A DNA stretch of 64,000 nucleotides from Quillaja saponaria (lineage: Eukaryota > Streptophyta > Magnoliopsida > Fabales > Quillajaceae). The translations under genes and the position numbers were made by a program. Position 1 is the first letter of the stretch; every line of letters starts with the position of its first letter. Of this stretch, positions 38,125 through 51,392 are shown piece after piece. The notes below the pieces were generated by a model, which was given only the letters and a program-made list of their open reading frames with translations, searched no databases and was not told where the DNA came from. The stretch is taken from assembly GCA_029379385.1 (NCBI GenBank), contig CM055618.1:14423071-14487070 (forward strand), given 5' to 3'.

Positions 38125-39200
38125 ATTCCTTTTTGTCCTGAATATGAGTTTTGAAACACTGGTCTGCAATGAAAATAATGAGGCAAAAATATTGAAGTTG
38201 TAGAAATATGAAGAAATAGAGAGCATGATGAACTTGGAAAGACTGGCCTTTTCAATAACCTATTGTCATTTTCCGTTGTTCTATATTACTAAGAAATGGT
38301 TACGAGGTAGAGAAAACCATCAATTCTAGACATTTAAAGCTCTCTTTTACTATTTATCCACAAGATTCCAACTAAGCTTTCATCAGATTCAATGTGATGT
38401 GATACATCATACATGCCATTGCAACAAATGCAGGCTTCATAGAATAATAAAGAGCACAGCCAATTTCACTAGATCAACAAAAGCAATACAATTTATTCAT
38501 ATATGTTATGAAATAACAGATTAAAGTGTCTAAATCCAAAATCAAAGCTTTCTTTTGTTTTCTTGCAATTTCTCACCAACCAAACAATTACCGTGACAAG
38601 GACCTGAAACCCAGAAATTCTCACCTGGCTTTAAGATCGCAAATTCACCAATTGTAGATAACTCGGGGAAGATTTTTCCTTTCCCCCCTGATATTCTGTT
38701 TTCATTGAAGGAAGGAAAGAAAAGATCGATAACATAATCAATACTCTAAATTGTTGATAAAAAAACAAAATGGAAAGTAACAGTGTGGCTAAATCAATAT
38801 TCAAAGCTATCTTTTTTGTTTTCCTGGAACCCAGAAATTTACCTGAACTTAGCAGTAGTTTTTGTTTTCCTCTAATCGTCAGCATTCATTGAAGGGAAGA
38901 AAATAAGATTCTGAGAAACTAAGCGCTTTGCAAAAACGGGATATTGAGCCTAAATAAAAATATAAAAAAATAAAAGCTTTCGTTGTGTTTTCTCGAAATT
39001 TCTCTCCAACCAAACAAGTTCTAAGAAAAGGAAACAAAACAAATAAATATACCTGAATTTAAGAATGCAAATGAACCCCTTTGTTAATGTTTTGGCGAAA
39101 ATTTTGGTTTTCCTCAAATCTATTGTTTTTGTTGAAGGGCAGAAAAAGAAGTCCGAGAAAGGAGAAACAAGAAAGTAGTTAAAGAGAACCGTTAAAGGGC
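38125..39200 (-). repeat. Leader intron region with three diverged tandem copies of a leader block
   Basis: A leader intron acceptor (TTGCAG|ACCAGTG on the minus strand) lies about 40 bases upstream of the coiled-coil start, so this region belongs to the 5' part of that gene. Three related blocks occur at about 38530-38740, 38790-38925 and 38950-39170. Each starts CTAAAT..., continues with a CAAAGCTTTCTTTTGTTTTC-like word, then ACCTGAATTTAAGAATGCAAA-like sequence and GTTTTCCTCAAATC, and ends CATTGAAGGGAAGAAAA-like. They look like a triplicated leader exon plus its flanks. Alignment was by eye. Confidence 0.55.
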
Positions 39201-41690
39201 CCTCAGGATTTGAAAGTAGTTGTTCAAGAGTACCGTTGGAGATCCTTCTTCCGTTTTAACGACGTTAAGGTTGGACCTGCATCAACCGCTGTCACCGTTA
39301 CTAGCCGTTGGAAGTATAACATGGGCCTCAACAGCTTAAATCTTAGCCCGTATTTGGTTGGGCTGGCTGGCCTCTCACTTCTAAAGACCTTTTCATACAA
39401 ATCCCTCCTTGTTTATTATTATTATTTTTTCTCAAAACAACAAATTGAGCTATCACATTAAATTTGATTTTTTTTACGATCAGATCGAATTTTTATTTTT
39501 CAAACTACTGAATTTAGCTTGAATCGTTTGATCATTAATTTTGGATCTGATCGAATCAGGTGTTGTCTAATTTACTCTTTTTAAAACAAATTTTAAAATT
39601 TTCATGTCGGTATAGACTAATTCATTGATATGCCTACTTTTTCTTGGAAAATCATCTGAGGCAGTAGTAGTGACAAAATATTGCACAATTTTGGGGGCTT
39701 ATATTTCCTAACCGTATGGAAATTTTCACTACTTTGCTGAGGTATGAAGGAAGTTAAAGAATTGAAAATATCTTTCCTTTTGTCTTTTGGTGGTCATACA
39801 TAGAAAATGCACAAATTGGAGGAAGGAAAAGATTCACCAATCTAAGCCTCAACATGGTCAAGTGCAAGTGGACGGACATGTTGCTCTTTTCATTGCCTCT
39901 ATTAGTTGATTTCCACAACTTCTTTTTGTCATATATGCAAGTGGCCATGTTTGATTTTTAACATTGCACCTTTGCGGCTAAATTGACTACCTAGTTAACT
40001 CTAATCCGATAGAAAAATTTATAAAATTATTTTGTGTTCAATGTTGAATGAATCTTAAATAAAATTTAATTGTTAAATACAAGACTTCTCGTAAAATAAA
40101 TTTATCTATAATAACTTAAATTGTATTATATTCATTAAAGAGAAGATGGAAAGCAAAATCTTAAGCATTGTCGATTAATTATTCCAACATTGTAAAGCTA
40201 CTTTACATATAAAAATTAGACGATCAATACTAAATGCTTTGGATACTATGAAAAAGAGTGCAATTATGGGTGTAGGGTTCAAAGAGAGGGCTAATCACTA
40301 GTTTGTGTACAAGGCAAACAATCATGCTTATGGTTAATTAAATAACAAATAATTAAAATAAAGGAAAGGAAAGAAAAGGATAAGAGAAAGAGAAAGAGAA
40401 AGCACCTTTCTTCAAGATGAAGCTTGTCCGTGGTAGTGGTAACTCTTTGTAGCTAAAGCAAAACCAGAATTTCTATGTGTAAATTGAATGATTGACATGC
40501 TTTTACTTGAAAATCAGAAAGGAAAAAAAAAAAAGAAAAAAAAGGGTTTTGAAAACTTTTAAATCTTTTATTTTGTCAAAATTTTGTTTTTATTTATTTC
40601 TTAAATGTGCAACCTGAATAAGTCATTGCTGATCGAAAGAAATTCATCACCTTCTACTCAATCATGAATGCTTTGCATTGTTTTCGGCAGTGTTATCCAA
40701 TCTCCACCAATGTCTCAATCTCTCACATAAAATATTTTTAGAATTTTTTTTAGTGGTTAAATTTGTGTGAAAAATAGATTAGTAATTAAAACATATATTC
40801 TTGGATCCAGCATTTAGATACATTCTTATTAAAAATATATTTTCTGAGTATGAAAATAAAAAAGATAGGTAAGATATTTTATATTCTATAATAAAAATAT
40901 TGAACTTAGATTACTTAAATAGGGATCAAAATTTAAAATTTGTCAAAGACAATTATGATCATTTATGAAAAACATAAAAGAGTCTTGATCTTAACTTTTA
41001 TTTAGGTAGCCATGAGAAGTCAAAATGTTGTCTACGTACTTCCAACTTTGTCTTGCTTTTAGTTAGCTTTTTTAGATTAATTATTCTCTTATTTCATATT
41101 CTTTGAGCATTGATTACTTCATGGCTCAGATTGGAAAAAAGAAAGGAAAGAAAAGAAAGTAAAATATATTTTATATAAGTGTGTTCTACAAGAATTATAA
41201 ATTACAAACTATTTAAATTATGTTTAGTATTTGATAAAAATAATTTTTAATTTTAACAAAATATATTAATATACAAACTGAAAATGATCTTAAGCTCTAA
41301 ATATTAAATGTCTATTCGGAACAGAAAATAAAACTAATATGTAATATTAAATTATTGAGTCCGTCTAGGTGTGAAGTAAATTTCAGGATGACCTAAGTTT
41401 ACACGTGTCATTAAGTGAACCGCCCATTCACTCAATGATTGGGTTTTCAATCAAACACGTCAGCAAACTTTGACGGTATCAATCGTAGGCTTCAAACAAT
41501 CAACGTCCCATATATTCTCATCCAATATTTTAATCCTATTCTTGGATTTTTCACAATGTGGGAAGGTGCACAGTAAGACTCTCTCCCCACCATACCATCA
41601 GAACCGCTGGTGTGATCTCAACCGTTGGCTACTACAAAACAAAATATTCTATATATTCAGAAGAAGAAGAGTGTCAGTTTGATTAGAATT
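39201..41690. other. Intergenic DNA between divergent genes
   Basis: AT-rich spacer with a GA-rich tract (AGAGAAAGAGAAAGAGAAAG near 40384-40403). From 41560 the composition changes toward the promoter and leader of the next plus-strand gene. No coding region was recognised. Confidence 0.5.
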
Positions 41691-42587
41691 TCAGTGTGCA
41701 GAGACTGAGCCGAGGCCAAGGGAGCGAAGACGACAGGGTTTCGGGCTCGCTAAGCCTATAAATTCTCATCGGTTTTCTTTTTCCCGCCGGTGAATCTTTG
41801 TTCTCATTGAGTCATTGTTTGAAAGAGCAAGAAGTTTCGATTTTCCGGTGACATGGAGGAGAATTTTGATTCTTTGATCATTTGACTCTTCGGGTATTCC
41901 CGATTTTTTTCCATAGGTCTATACTCAAAGTCTTCTTGTCATCTGGTTTCGATTCGGGGTTTCTATTTTCGTTTTTGTGATTGAATTTTGGGGTTCGCAC
42001 GACTTCATTTTTGCGATTTTTTTTTTTGAGAGGTCTGGAATTCTTTCTGATTTAGTAAAGTTGGCTTTGGCTGAGAAATTGTGATTTTGGTACTTTGATC
42101 AACTGCGAGTTGGTTTGGTTAAAATTTGACTTTCTGTGTATGGAAATCTAACATTTTGGTATAAGGGTCATGAACTCTTGACTAATTTAAAGTAGACTAA
42201 GTTCCTCGTGCAGGAATCAGGATTATGCTTCAACTTGTTGAACTGTCTGTTTTTTGAGGAACTTCGACAAAACTTATGCTTTAACTTTTATTATTTTAGA
42301 AAGTTTGGCTTTTGCTAATGATAGATTGAGAATTTGAAATTAATGAGTTTGTTGAATTGGGTGTAATTATGTTTAATTGATCTATGTATATTAAAGAATG
42401 GATAATTTCCTAATATAGTGGTCACTGCAAAACAGGCAGGAACCACTTGCCATCCAGTCTCCAAATAGTTTTTGCTGTCGAAGTCCGTGGCTTTCACCTC
42501 ATTCTTTCCAAAAATATTGTTTTTGGCTTCAAAGGGAGTTTGATTCGTCATTTTTCATTAGGATTCAAGCGATTTGGAAACAGAAGT

Positions 42588-44314
42588 ATGGCTGTCTCTT
42601 TTACTCGTTTCTCATGGTGGTTGTGGGGTGGCAAGGAGAAAGAGCCCGTATCAAATGGGACTTCTCTGAACTCAGCTTCTGACTGGGGTTTCTCTTTAAG
42701 AGAGCATGAGAGCGTGAAATTCCCTTTGGTGAAGGGGACGAAGACAGGCCCATCGTCTAGGAAAGTTAAACGGAAATGGCAAAGCAGAGAAGAGAGGAGA
42801 ATTGACCGAGAATATGATGTTGTGTTGGTGCCATCTGATGGTGGTGGGTGTTTGTCGGGTTCTGACTCTGATGACTCTGACTGGTCCATCGGCTGGTTGG
42901 AACCTCACGGCCCTGATTTTCAGAGCGACGATGAGTCAGATAATAGTTTCGCAGTGCTGGTTCCTTGCTACAGCCCTGGTTGCAAGGATGTGGTGGAGAG
43001 TTCAGATAATGAGCTTTTGACTGCCATCAAGAACCTCCCTAATGAATTCTCTTCTGGTAAGAGTTATATATACCTCTTGTATTATTTAATTTTACATTTG
43101 TGTGTTTTCTCTTCCCTTGTGTCGTTTGCTTCATTTTCTGTTACTTGTTAGCACCTGTGAACCCTTTTGACTTGGATTGACTGTTTTATGCCCTTCTTAA
43201 GGGCAATCTAATCTCTGTTTAGGTGCTTTTGTCATGGTGTAAATTGAATTGGTCATATCCTTTTTAATCCTCAGAGTTGGTCTGCTCATAATCTTACAAT
43301 TATTATGAAGAGATCTATCTATCACTGTGCTTATGACTATAAAACTTGTGCAAATTGGAAAAAAGCAATTTTGTTATAGTGCTTAACAAAGTTGCATAAG
43401 ACCACCTTTTTTCATGTGGCTTTTTAATGTTTTATGTCATTTGAAAATTATGCACGGGATAGGTTCAGGATTACTGTGATATAAATCATTTGGGGTTTCT
43501 GACATCTAAGATGGCTTATAGAGTGCAGAAATTTAAGCATGGTAAGACAGGTAGATATAAAATACTCTGAAAAGATGGTACAAGATCCTTAGTTCTACAT
43601 TATTGTCTATACACTGTTGCATATCATGATTCAGTGCTTTTAAGTAGTATTAAACAAGTTTTGACAAACTAATTCCACTTGGCACTACAATATGAATAGA
43701 AGAAGCTTCTACATGTATGGCTCTTAGTCCTCCCTAAATTCAAAGAGAATGTTACCACACAATTTTTAGTCACTTTGAACCTTGGTTTTGCATTGTATTG
43801 GATCTCCCAATTTAAAGAGTGATAGTAGACCTGTAATCCTTTAAGAATATGTAACTGACAGAGATTAAGAAAGAATTTATTCTGTTGACCTAGAGTCAGT
43901 TAAGTTGATTAATATTAGAACTACTTTATTGGCCTGTGGAGAATGAGCTTTTACCTTTTAAATAACTTAATGCTGCAAATTTCAAATGGGGTTTCTTTGA
44001 GGTTAAAGCTAATGTACTTTGTCTTTTTGAATGAGGTGAAACTGTTCTCTACCTGTACAATATGACGAATAGATTTATGAAACATTTGCCTTGTAATCAA
44101 TGACGGATCCTCATATTGTTAGTGGCCATCTTGTTTCTAGCATTTATAGTAGTTAAAATTTGTTTCAACATTATAAGTCGTCTAGTTCATTGATCTGATT
44201 TGGAAATAGGGTAAAATATGTCATCCATACTTACTGTTTATCTGCATTTTGGTTGCAGCAGGCAAGAACTATCTGGAACAGATGCTGGCTTCTATTCAGA
44301 ATTTCAAAGCTTAG
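42588..44314 (+). CDS. Small plant protein of unknown function
   Basis: I recognise the general type (a short conserved plant protein starting MAVSFTRFSWWLWGGKEKEP) but no known activity. Two exons: 42588-43056 and 44259-44314, giving 174 residues. The start is the ATG in a good context after an apparent leader-intron acceptor (TTTTTCATTAG just upstream). The N-terminus has a Trp-rich SWWLWGG; residues about 50-70 are basic (SSRKVKRKWQSREERRIDRE), and residues about 80-115 are acidic and Ser-rich (SGSDSDDSDWSIGW, SDDESDNSF). The C-terminus is GKNYLEQMLASIQNFKA. Exon 2 begins at a CAGCAG double acceptor, so two proteins differing by one Ala are possible. The second exon supports a real gene. 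A CT-rich leader from about 41700 and an A-rich 3' UTR tract at 44388-44410 frame it. Confidence 0.8.
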
Positions 44315-46516
44315 AGCTAGCCATGTCCCTTTCCAGAAGGGACCCAATCTGCTAGTTACTAAAAATAAGTGAAGTGGGAGAAAAAAGAAAAAAAAAAAAA
44401 AAAAAAAAAACCAAGCTGTAACAGAGAAGTAAAAGCATCTTCAACATCTTTACAAATAGAGGTGCAGATGATTAGCATCCTTCAAAGGAGGTTATCCTAT
44501 TAGATCAGATTGGGTTCAGAGGAAGATGCAAAATACATATATTGGCTGAAATGTGGTGATGCAAGAGAGGCTTCAAATGACTAGTAGATTCTTTTATTGT
44601 AAATATAGCCTCTATTTAGAAAGGAGGAAAGGAGTTCATATGCTAAAAGCTCCTGTGGTTACTATGTAAATAATTCACCGTTAACCTCTTTTCCAGCTAA
44701 TCATTTGCCAAATCTGTTAACTATTATTACCACCACTCTCTTATACGGGCTGGTATGAGTATTGGTTTAATTACATGTATACAGACATGAATGAGCATGC
44801 TCATGCGGATTATATCTCCAACTTGATGAATCTGATACACCTTTGGCATATTTCTGGTCTTGTGGACAAGTTTTGTTCTGTTCTGAGTAATCAGCGCTAT
44901 CTTTTCTCCTGCCCAATTAGATTTTCCTTTCTGAAGTTTGCAAAATTCTTTGTTGAAGTGTGGGATTTTGTTCAGTGAGCTTAGGAAATGAGAAATTGGA
45001 CGACATCAACGGCTGTTGGTGTGTGTTTTCTATTTTTTGTAAATTCAATGTTACCACTGATCACATGGAGCTTGGTCCACTTGCAGGATGAAAGTGATTT
45101 GTTAGAAAGGTTATTAGGTGTTTGTTCTTATCCTGGCCATCAGACTCATGGTTGAAGTGGAGGTCCTCTCTCACCTTGTGCAGAGAAGGACAACATAATG
45201 CCTCTTGACATTGGGAAAATGGAACTTCCTTTCCTTCTATACCCCATCCGTGCCCACTGCCCCGTTGTTTGGCCGACCTAATTCTGATGATTATATTGTC
45301 AAAAAGGGGAAAAAAAATAATATTGTTCTTCTCAAAATGATAACTTCGGAAATGAAAACTGATCTATATGAATTTTTTTACAAACTTCTGATGCTCACAA
45401 AGCTATGCACATTTTATTAATTAGTTGTTAAAGGATATGCTTCAGATATTACAGTTAATCTCATTACTTTTTAAATTGTATCTAAACAAACAATATTAAA
45501 ATGAATTCTACAGTCTCTTTTCTTTTTTATAAGATAACAGAAGCAGAGTTTTGAAGTTGGAAGAAAGAACAAAAAAACGAAGTCTCTTTGCCTGGTACTT
45601 ACTTTATCTTTTTTTATTTTTGGCCATAACAGTGCCGACTCTCTCAAACAAAGAGATTAGAGATCCCTCCAAAAAATAACAGAAATACCTGTCCCTTCCA
45701 TGTTCAAGTGATTTGAGCATAGACTGGGTAGCTATCTATTATGTTTTCAGAGAAGCTCATGTATTTACATTTTTCTCTTTCCACTAGCATTCGTTTATTA
45801 ATTTTTCCTGTAAAATAAGTGTTTGTGTACGAAGAAAAAGATACTCAATATATTCCATCTTTATCACTTTTTTTCTTTCCTGGTTTTGGAGATATACTTT
45901 ACAGACTGTTCAGATTAAACTGACAGCTTTCTTAAGCAACTTTCAACACAAAGTTCAGTTTTTTAACAGCATCTATAATATACCACAGAGGGAAAAGAAA
46001 GGCTGTAAGGTCGGTTTAAAGCAAAAAAACCAGGTGCCCTAGACTGTGTAAGTGCTTCGCCGGCCAAATAACAACAAGTGTCAGCATCTTGTTGGATACT
46101 TAGATTTTTTTCTTTTTTCTTTTTTTCTAAGAGAACTTTTTGGAAGAAAAAAAAAGGAAGGTTCCGACAGTAAATTCGGGCGAGGTTTGCTCTCCTCCAT
46201 GATCCCATAATTAGCAAAAGTAGTTTGTTGCACGTTTTCTCTCTCTATGTCTTTTCTTCAATCTGGTTCTCTTCTCTTCTGCTCAAAAGAATTTGTTTTT
46301 GCCTTTTTATCTCTTTTATGTTTATTCTAATCTCAGTTTGTAGCTAATCGTGGATTCCATGTCTTCTCTCTACCATTGATGAAAAGACAGGGAGAAAGAC
46401 AGAGGAAGCAACAGAGAAAGAGAGAAACAGGTTTTTTTCAATTTTCATGTTTTGGGTTTTCGGATTAAAGATCAAATAGTATCACAGGGTAATTGAGGAA
46501 AAAGTAAGAGACCAAC
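44315..46516. other. Intergenic: 3' UTR of the small gene and NET2 promoter/leader
   Basis: The first 300 bases are probably 3' UTR with a long A tract. The middle holds only short chance reading frames. From 46220 a CT- then GA-rich leader (AGAGAAAGAGAGAAACAGG near 46412-46431) leads to the NET2 start. No RNA gene was recognised. Confidence 0.5.
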
Positions 46517-49500
46517 ATGTTGCAGAGAGCTGCTAGCAATGCATATTCATGGTGGTGGGCAAGCCACATCAGGACAAAACAATCAAAATGGCTGGAGCAA
46601 AATCTTCAAGGTCAAATTTTTCTTGGTTTCCTATGTTTTTAAGAAAATGGGGTTCTTGGATTTGTATCTCTGATCTCTTTTATTTGGGATTAGGTGCGAG
46701 GGTTAAGTGCACGTGATCTAATGAGTAAAATATTCTATGTTACTGTAATGTGTTGTTCAGGGATATTGTATATTCTGTATTGAATTTTCATATATTAATC
46801 GGGAAAATTGAATGCTTTTTGAATATTGATATCAATTTTGGACTAACTTGAACATTGAACTTCTTATATAATAACAGGGAAAGCTGAATTTCTTGTTTTT
46901 TGAACCTTCAGAATAAAATTTTGATTTGTTTAATAATGATTCTGGTTTCCTATAATGCTAAATAGGAAAAAAAAAAAAAAGTTTTTTTTTTTTTTTTTCC
47001 CCATTTCGTCAGAAAATTCAAATACAACATGGATGCGTGGAACTTCTCAGAAACTTTCTTGGACTACCAGTACCAAAAAGATTGTGACTTTAGATAGTGC
47101 ATGTTGATGCCCTTATAGGCTTATACCTCCATCATGGTTCTCAGCCATATATATGATATATCAGATTGATTTAATATTTATTTGCCTGATCTTCCATTTC
47201 AGTTCAGCCATTTTATTTTGTGTCCACTGCAGTACATTGTGCTGCATTTCTTATTTCCTGAACCAGTTTCATAAATGACTTTAACCATACTGAGTACATA
47301 CCAACTTTCTCGTTTCGGTTTTCTTTCATACCAATTGCACATAATTTTACTTTGTTTTAATTTCTTGGGGTGGGGTAGTAGGAGTGTCTTCTGAATTATG
47401 ATAGGGAAAGAATAGGGGGAATATCTTGAAACATCAAGTTTAATACTTTTAACAAAGATTTGTTCTTCTGAATAACCTATACTGTGCTTGAATTAGATGA
47501 ATGGTACCATTTGTTTAGTGTAGAATGTTGTTTGAAAGGATCATTTTTCATTTTCATAAAGCTGATCTCAAAACTAAGATGAAGCTTACGCATTATTGAA
47601 GTTCATGATTTTGTGATTACTTATGTACGTCAATGAAATTAAAATTAAGATCTTTATCTGTATTCATGGTGCATATATCTAAATTCTTGGAAAATTATTG
47701 TAAGATATGATTGAACTTGCAGATATGGAGGAGAAAGTTCAATATATGCTTAAACTCATAGAAGAAGATGGGGACTCCTTTGCCAGGAGAGCAGAAATGT
47801 ACTACAAGAAGAGGCCAGAGCTGATAAACTTTGTGGAAGAATCCTACAAAGCTTACAGAGCTTTAGCTGAACGTTATGAACACATATCAACAGAATTGCA
47901 AAATGCCAACAACACCATTGCTTCTGTTTTTCCAGAACAAGTCCAGTTTGCTATTGACGAAGAAGATGAGAATGCCTCACCCAGATTCCCAAAAAAGCTT
48001 TCAGAGGCCTCAAAACCAAATATCCCAAATGTTCCAAAGGCTCCAGTTAAAGATTTGAAGAGTATCATAACATCAGCTACAAAGAAATTGCAACATAAGA
48101 AGAAAGCTTCTGCAGCAGGTACTTCTAAGGTTTTGAAATCTGGTTTGAGCAAACCTGAAGCACTTGAAGAAATTGACAAGCTCCAGAAACAGATTCTAGC
48201 GCTACAAACTGTTAAAGAGTTTGTGAAGATCTCTTATGAGAATGGTGTTGCAAGATACTGGGAAGTCGAGGATCAGATAAATGAACTTCAAGGGAAAGTA
48301 TGCAACTTGCAAGATGAATTTGGTGAGGGAATTGTTATTGAAGATGATGAAGCTCGCCGATTGATGGCAGAAGCGGCTTTAAGATCATGCAAGGACACAT
48401 TGACTCATTTGCAGGAGAAACAGGAGAAATCAGCTGAAGAAGCCAGAGTAGAGTCCAAAAGAATAAAGGATGTTAGGGAGAAGTTAAACTCTATCAAGGA
48501 AGAGTTTGATTGTGGTCAGATCAACGAGGAAGTACCCTGTGTGAAAGGAGATGTCAAAGAGGTAAAAAAATTGAAAAGCTTGGATGAAAATGATGGCATG
48601 ACTCGGGAGAGACAGGAATTACAGTTGTTGCAGGAGAAGATCAAAGAACACTTTGAGATTGGGTCCTCTACATCTCTCAGTGTGACAGAACTGGCAGAGA
48701 AGATTGATGAGCTTGTGAACTCGGTCATCAACTTAGAAACTGCAGTTTCATCACAGACTGCTATGGTTAACAGATTAAGAACAGAAACAGATGAGCTTCA
48801 GTCTCAAATTCAATCCCTGGAAGATGATAAAGCAAGTCTGATCAATGACAAGAACAATTTGAAGAACAAGCTAAGAGAGATGGAGGGACAGTTCCACGGA
48901 ATCCAGGATCTAAACCAGACTGTTGAAGACCAGAATAACAATCTCCAAACACATTTTACTGAAGCCAGTTCTAATCTTGATGAGCTCTCTGGGAAAGTGA
49001 AAAATGTGAAGCCGGATGTGGAGCTTGAGGTCACGGGTTCATCACAGACAGAAGAGAAATCATTGGGGGAAGCTAGACTGGACAATGGGATTGAAGGAAA
49101 AGAGAACCTGAATCATGCTGATGGCTTAAAGAAACTAGAGGGTATAAAATCAGGTGAGGAGCTGGAGGTGAAAGTTCCATTACAAAATGAAGAAGGACCT
49201 CCAGTTGAAATCAAATTACTGGAAGAGTCAAAAGAACAAGAGAATAAAATGAATCCTGAGAATACTGGTGAAAAAGCCTTAGATGCTCTGACTACTTCAT
49301 CTGGAAATCAGGAAGATAAGAGCCAATCACGAGACAGCAATGATAAAGATGGTATCTCAGAGAATTCTTGGGATTTGAAACCACATGAAAACATCGCAAA
49401 GCAAGCTTTACCTCAGACAGTGGATAATGTTAATGTTGATGCCCAGGGTCAGGTAACAGCACAAGAAGATGAACCTGACTGGCGGAAATTGTACTTGAGT

Positions 49501-50547
49501 GGATTGCAGGATAGAGAAAAAGTTCTACTAACGGAGTACACTGCAACTCTTCGGAACTATAAAGATGTAAAAAAGAAGCTTGTTGAAGTAGAAAATAAAA
49601 CTCATGGAAACCTTTTTGAAACATCTGCGCAGCTGAAAGAGCTGAAGGGTGCAAATGCTTTAAAAGATGAAGAGATTAAATCATTACGTCAAAAACTGAA
49701 CCTTATGGAGAGAAGTTTGGATGAAAATGAAGATTCAACAGACTTCAAAGCTGTAGACCACAAGCAAAACTATAATTTGTTGGATGATGAGATATTTGAA
49801 GTTGGGAAATCATCTCAGCCTGCAGAAGGAGAAGACAGTATATCCGCCACTGAAAAGAAGTTCCGGATGCACATTGATGAACTTCTTGAGGAGAACTTAG
49901 ATTTCTGGTTAAAATTCAGCACTTCCTTCCATGAGATACAGAAATTTGATAGCGAAATCAAAGATTTGCAATCTGAGATATCGAAACTTGAAGAAAGGGG
50001 AAAGACTACAGAAGGCAGTAATACCATAAAATATTCTCTAAGATCAGATGCGCGGCCGATATACAAACACCTCATGGAGATCCAAACTGAACTAACAGTC
50101 TGGTTGGAAAAAAGCATGTTGCTGAAAGAAGAACTGCAATGCAGATTTTCATCCTTGTGCAACATTCAAGAAGAAATAACAAAGGCCTTGAAAGCCAGTG
50201 CTGAAGATGATGATTTCAAGTTCACAAGCTATCAAGCTGCAAAGTTCCAAGGTGAGGTTTTGAACATGAAGCAAGAGAACAACAAAGTAGCAGATGAACT
50301 TCAAGCGGGTTTTGATCATATAACAACGCTACAACAGGAGGTTGAGAAGGCTCTGGCAAGGTTGAATGAGAAATTTGGGCTATCAGAATCGAAGAAACAA
50401 CAAAATCCCCAACTGAGACATTCAGAGAGTCGATCCCGAGTTCCTCTAAGGGCATTTATCTTTGGTGTCAAAGAAAAGAAACAAAAACAATCGATCTTCT
50501 CAATACATAAGAAGTACCATGGTTTTAGGTCCCGACACCCGGAGTAG
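46517..50547 (+). CDS. NET2: NETWORKED 2 (NET2) actin-binding protein
   Basis: NET proteins link actin filaments to membranes; NET2 members are known from pollen tubes, where they bind actin at the plasma membrane. Two exons: 46517-46610 and 47723-50547, joined in phase at Q|DMEEK, giving 972 residues. The N-terminal NAB domain covers about residues 10-90: MLQRAASNAYSWWWASHIRT, KQSKWLEQNLQDMEEKVQYM, MYYKKRPELINFVEESYKAY, ALAERYEHIS. After a basic spacer, the rest is long Glu/Lys-rich coiled coil. The C-terminus has the basic block VPLRAFIFGVKEKKQKQS seen in NET2 members. The small first exon coding only 31 residues of the NAB domain is typical of this family. No stops, good GT-AG sites. The intron contains an A14-G-T17 palindrome. 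Confidence 0.95.
46967..46998. repeat. A14-G-T17 inverted homopolymer in the NET2 intron
   Basis: Fourteen A, one G and seventeen T in a row form a near-perfect palindrome with a one-base centre. It may extrude as a hairpin and is prone to slippage. Homopolymer lengths here may not be reliable. Confidence 0.8.
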
Positions 50548-51392
50548 GTTGTTGTACGCATGTTGTTTTCTTGTCATTCCGTATCTTTTTCCTCATTCTT
50601 TTGTTGGTTTCATTAGATAGTATAATGAAAGAAGAAGAAAGGCTTATTTATTAAGAAGTCGCCAGTATGAGTGAGATATAGATTTTAGTTTGGAACTATT
50701 AGATTGACTTTGAATTTGTTGCTTAGTAGTCCTGTTTCTTGCTTCTCTGTATTTACAGTTAGTGATTATCTGTACATTCCCCCACCTCCCCTTCCATATC
50801 AGGTGGGTGTGTGGCTGAATGTAGCTTGTAAAAGTAAACTTTCGTTTAATATTTTTGGCCATATTCCTTTTATCAGAATTGGTAGTTGGTATCATTTCCT
50901 TTGTAAAATTGTTGAAAATACCATGTGATCTTTACTTGAATGACAAACCCAAGAGAAACAGATTAAATGGTCCATGCATTAATAAAGTTATGTGAAAAAA
51001 TCTGAATTCAGCTATCACCCATTTCAAGTGCATTGTGATCAAATTGTTAATAAAACTTTGGGGAAATGGTCATCAAATGTCCTGCAGAACACAACTTCAC
51101 TACTGATTATTATAGTTGTAACAGCACAGATTCTTGTATGCTAAATCCATTCTGCACGGCAGAGTAAAAAGGTTTGGGGGGGGGGGGGGGCAATGAATTG
51201 TTATTAACTGGAATCGTGCTACAGATAACAGAAAGCAGCTTCATATGAAATTTGCAACAAACTAAAATTTGTTGTACGGAAGTATATTAGCATTAGGTGA
51301 AGAACTCTGACCAAGGAAGTTAATATTTTTACATTCCTTCATGTATGAAAGCCTGGTGCAATGGATGTGCTTTAAGTCTTATCCTCCTTAAC
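50548..51392. other. Tail-to-tail spacer between NET2 and NIC1
   Basis: Both 3' UTRs lie here. A G15 tract at 51176-51190 is the longest G run of the window. No coding region was recognised. Confidence 0.5.

Noticed and set aside
42548..42908. Two minus-strand frames over the unknown small gene
   Set aside because: The plus strand has the conserved MAVSFTRFSWWLWGG start and a matching second exon; the minus frames have no recognisable features.
48516..50561. Several minus-strand frames over NET2
   Set aside because: They are Ser/Phe-rich mirror images of Glu/Lys-rich coiled-coil codons, a common artefact.
51176..51190. G15 tract considered as a G-quadruplex site
   Set aside because: A single uninterrupted G run of uncertain length in non-coding DNA; homopolymer length is unreliable and no regulatory context is visible.
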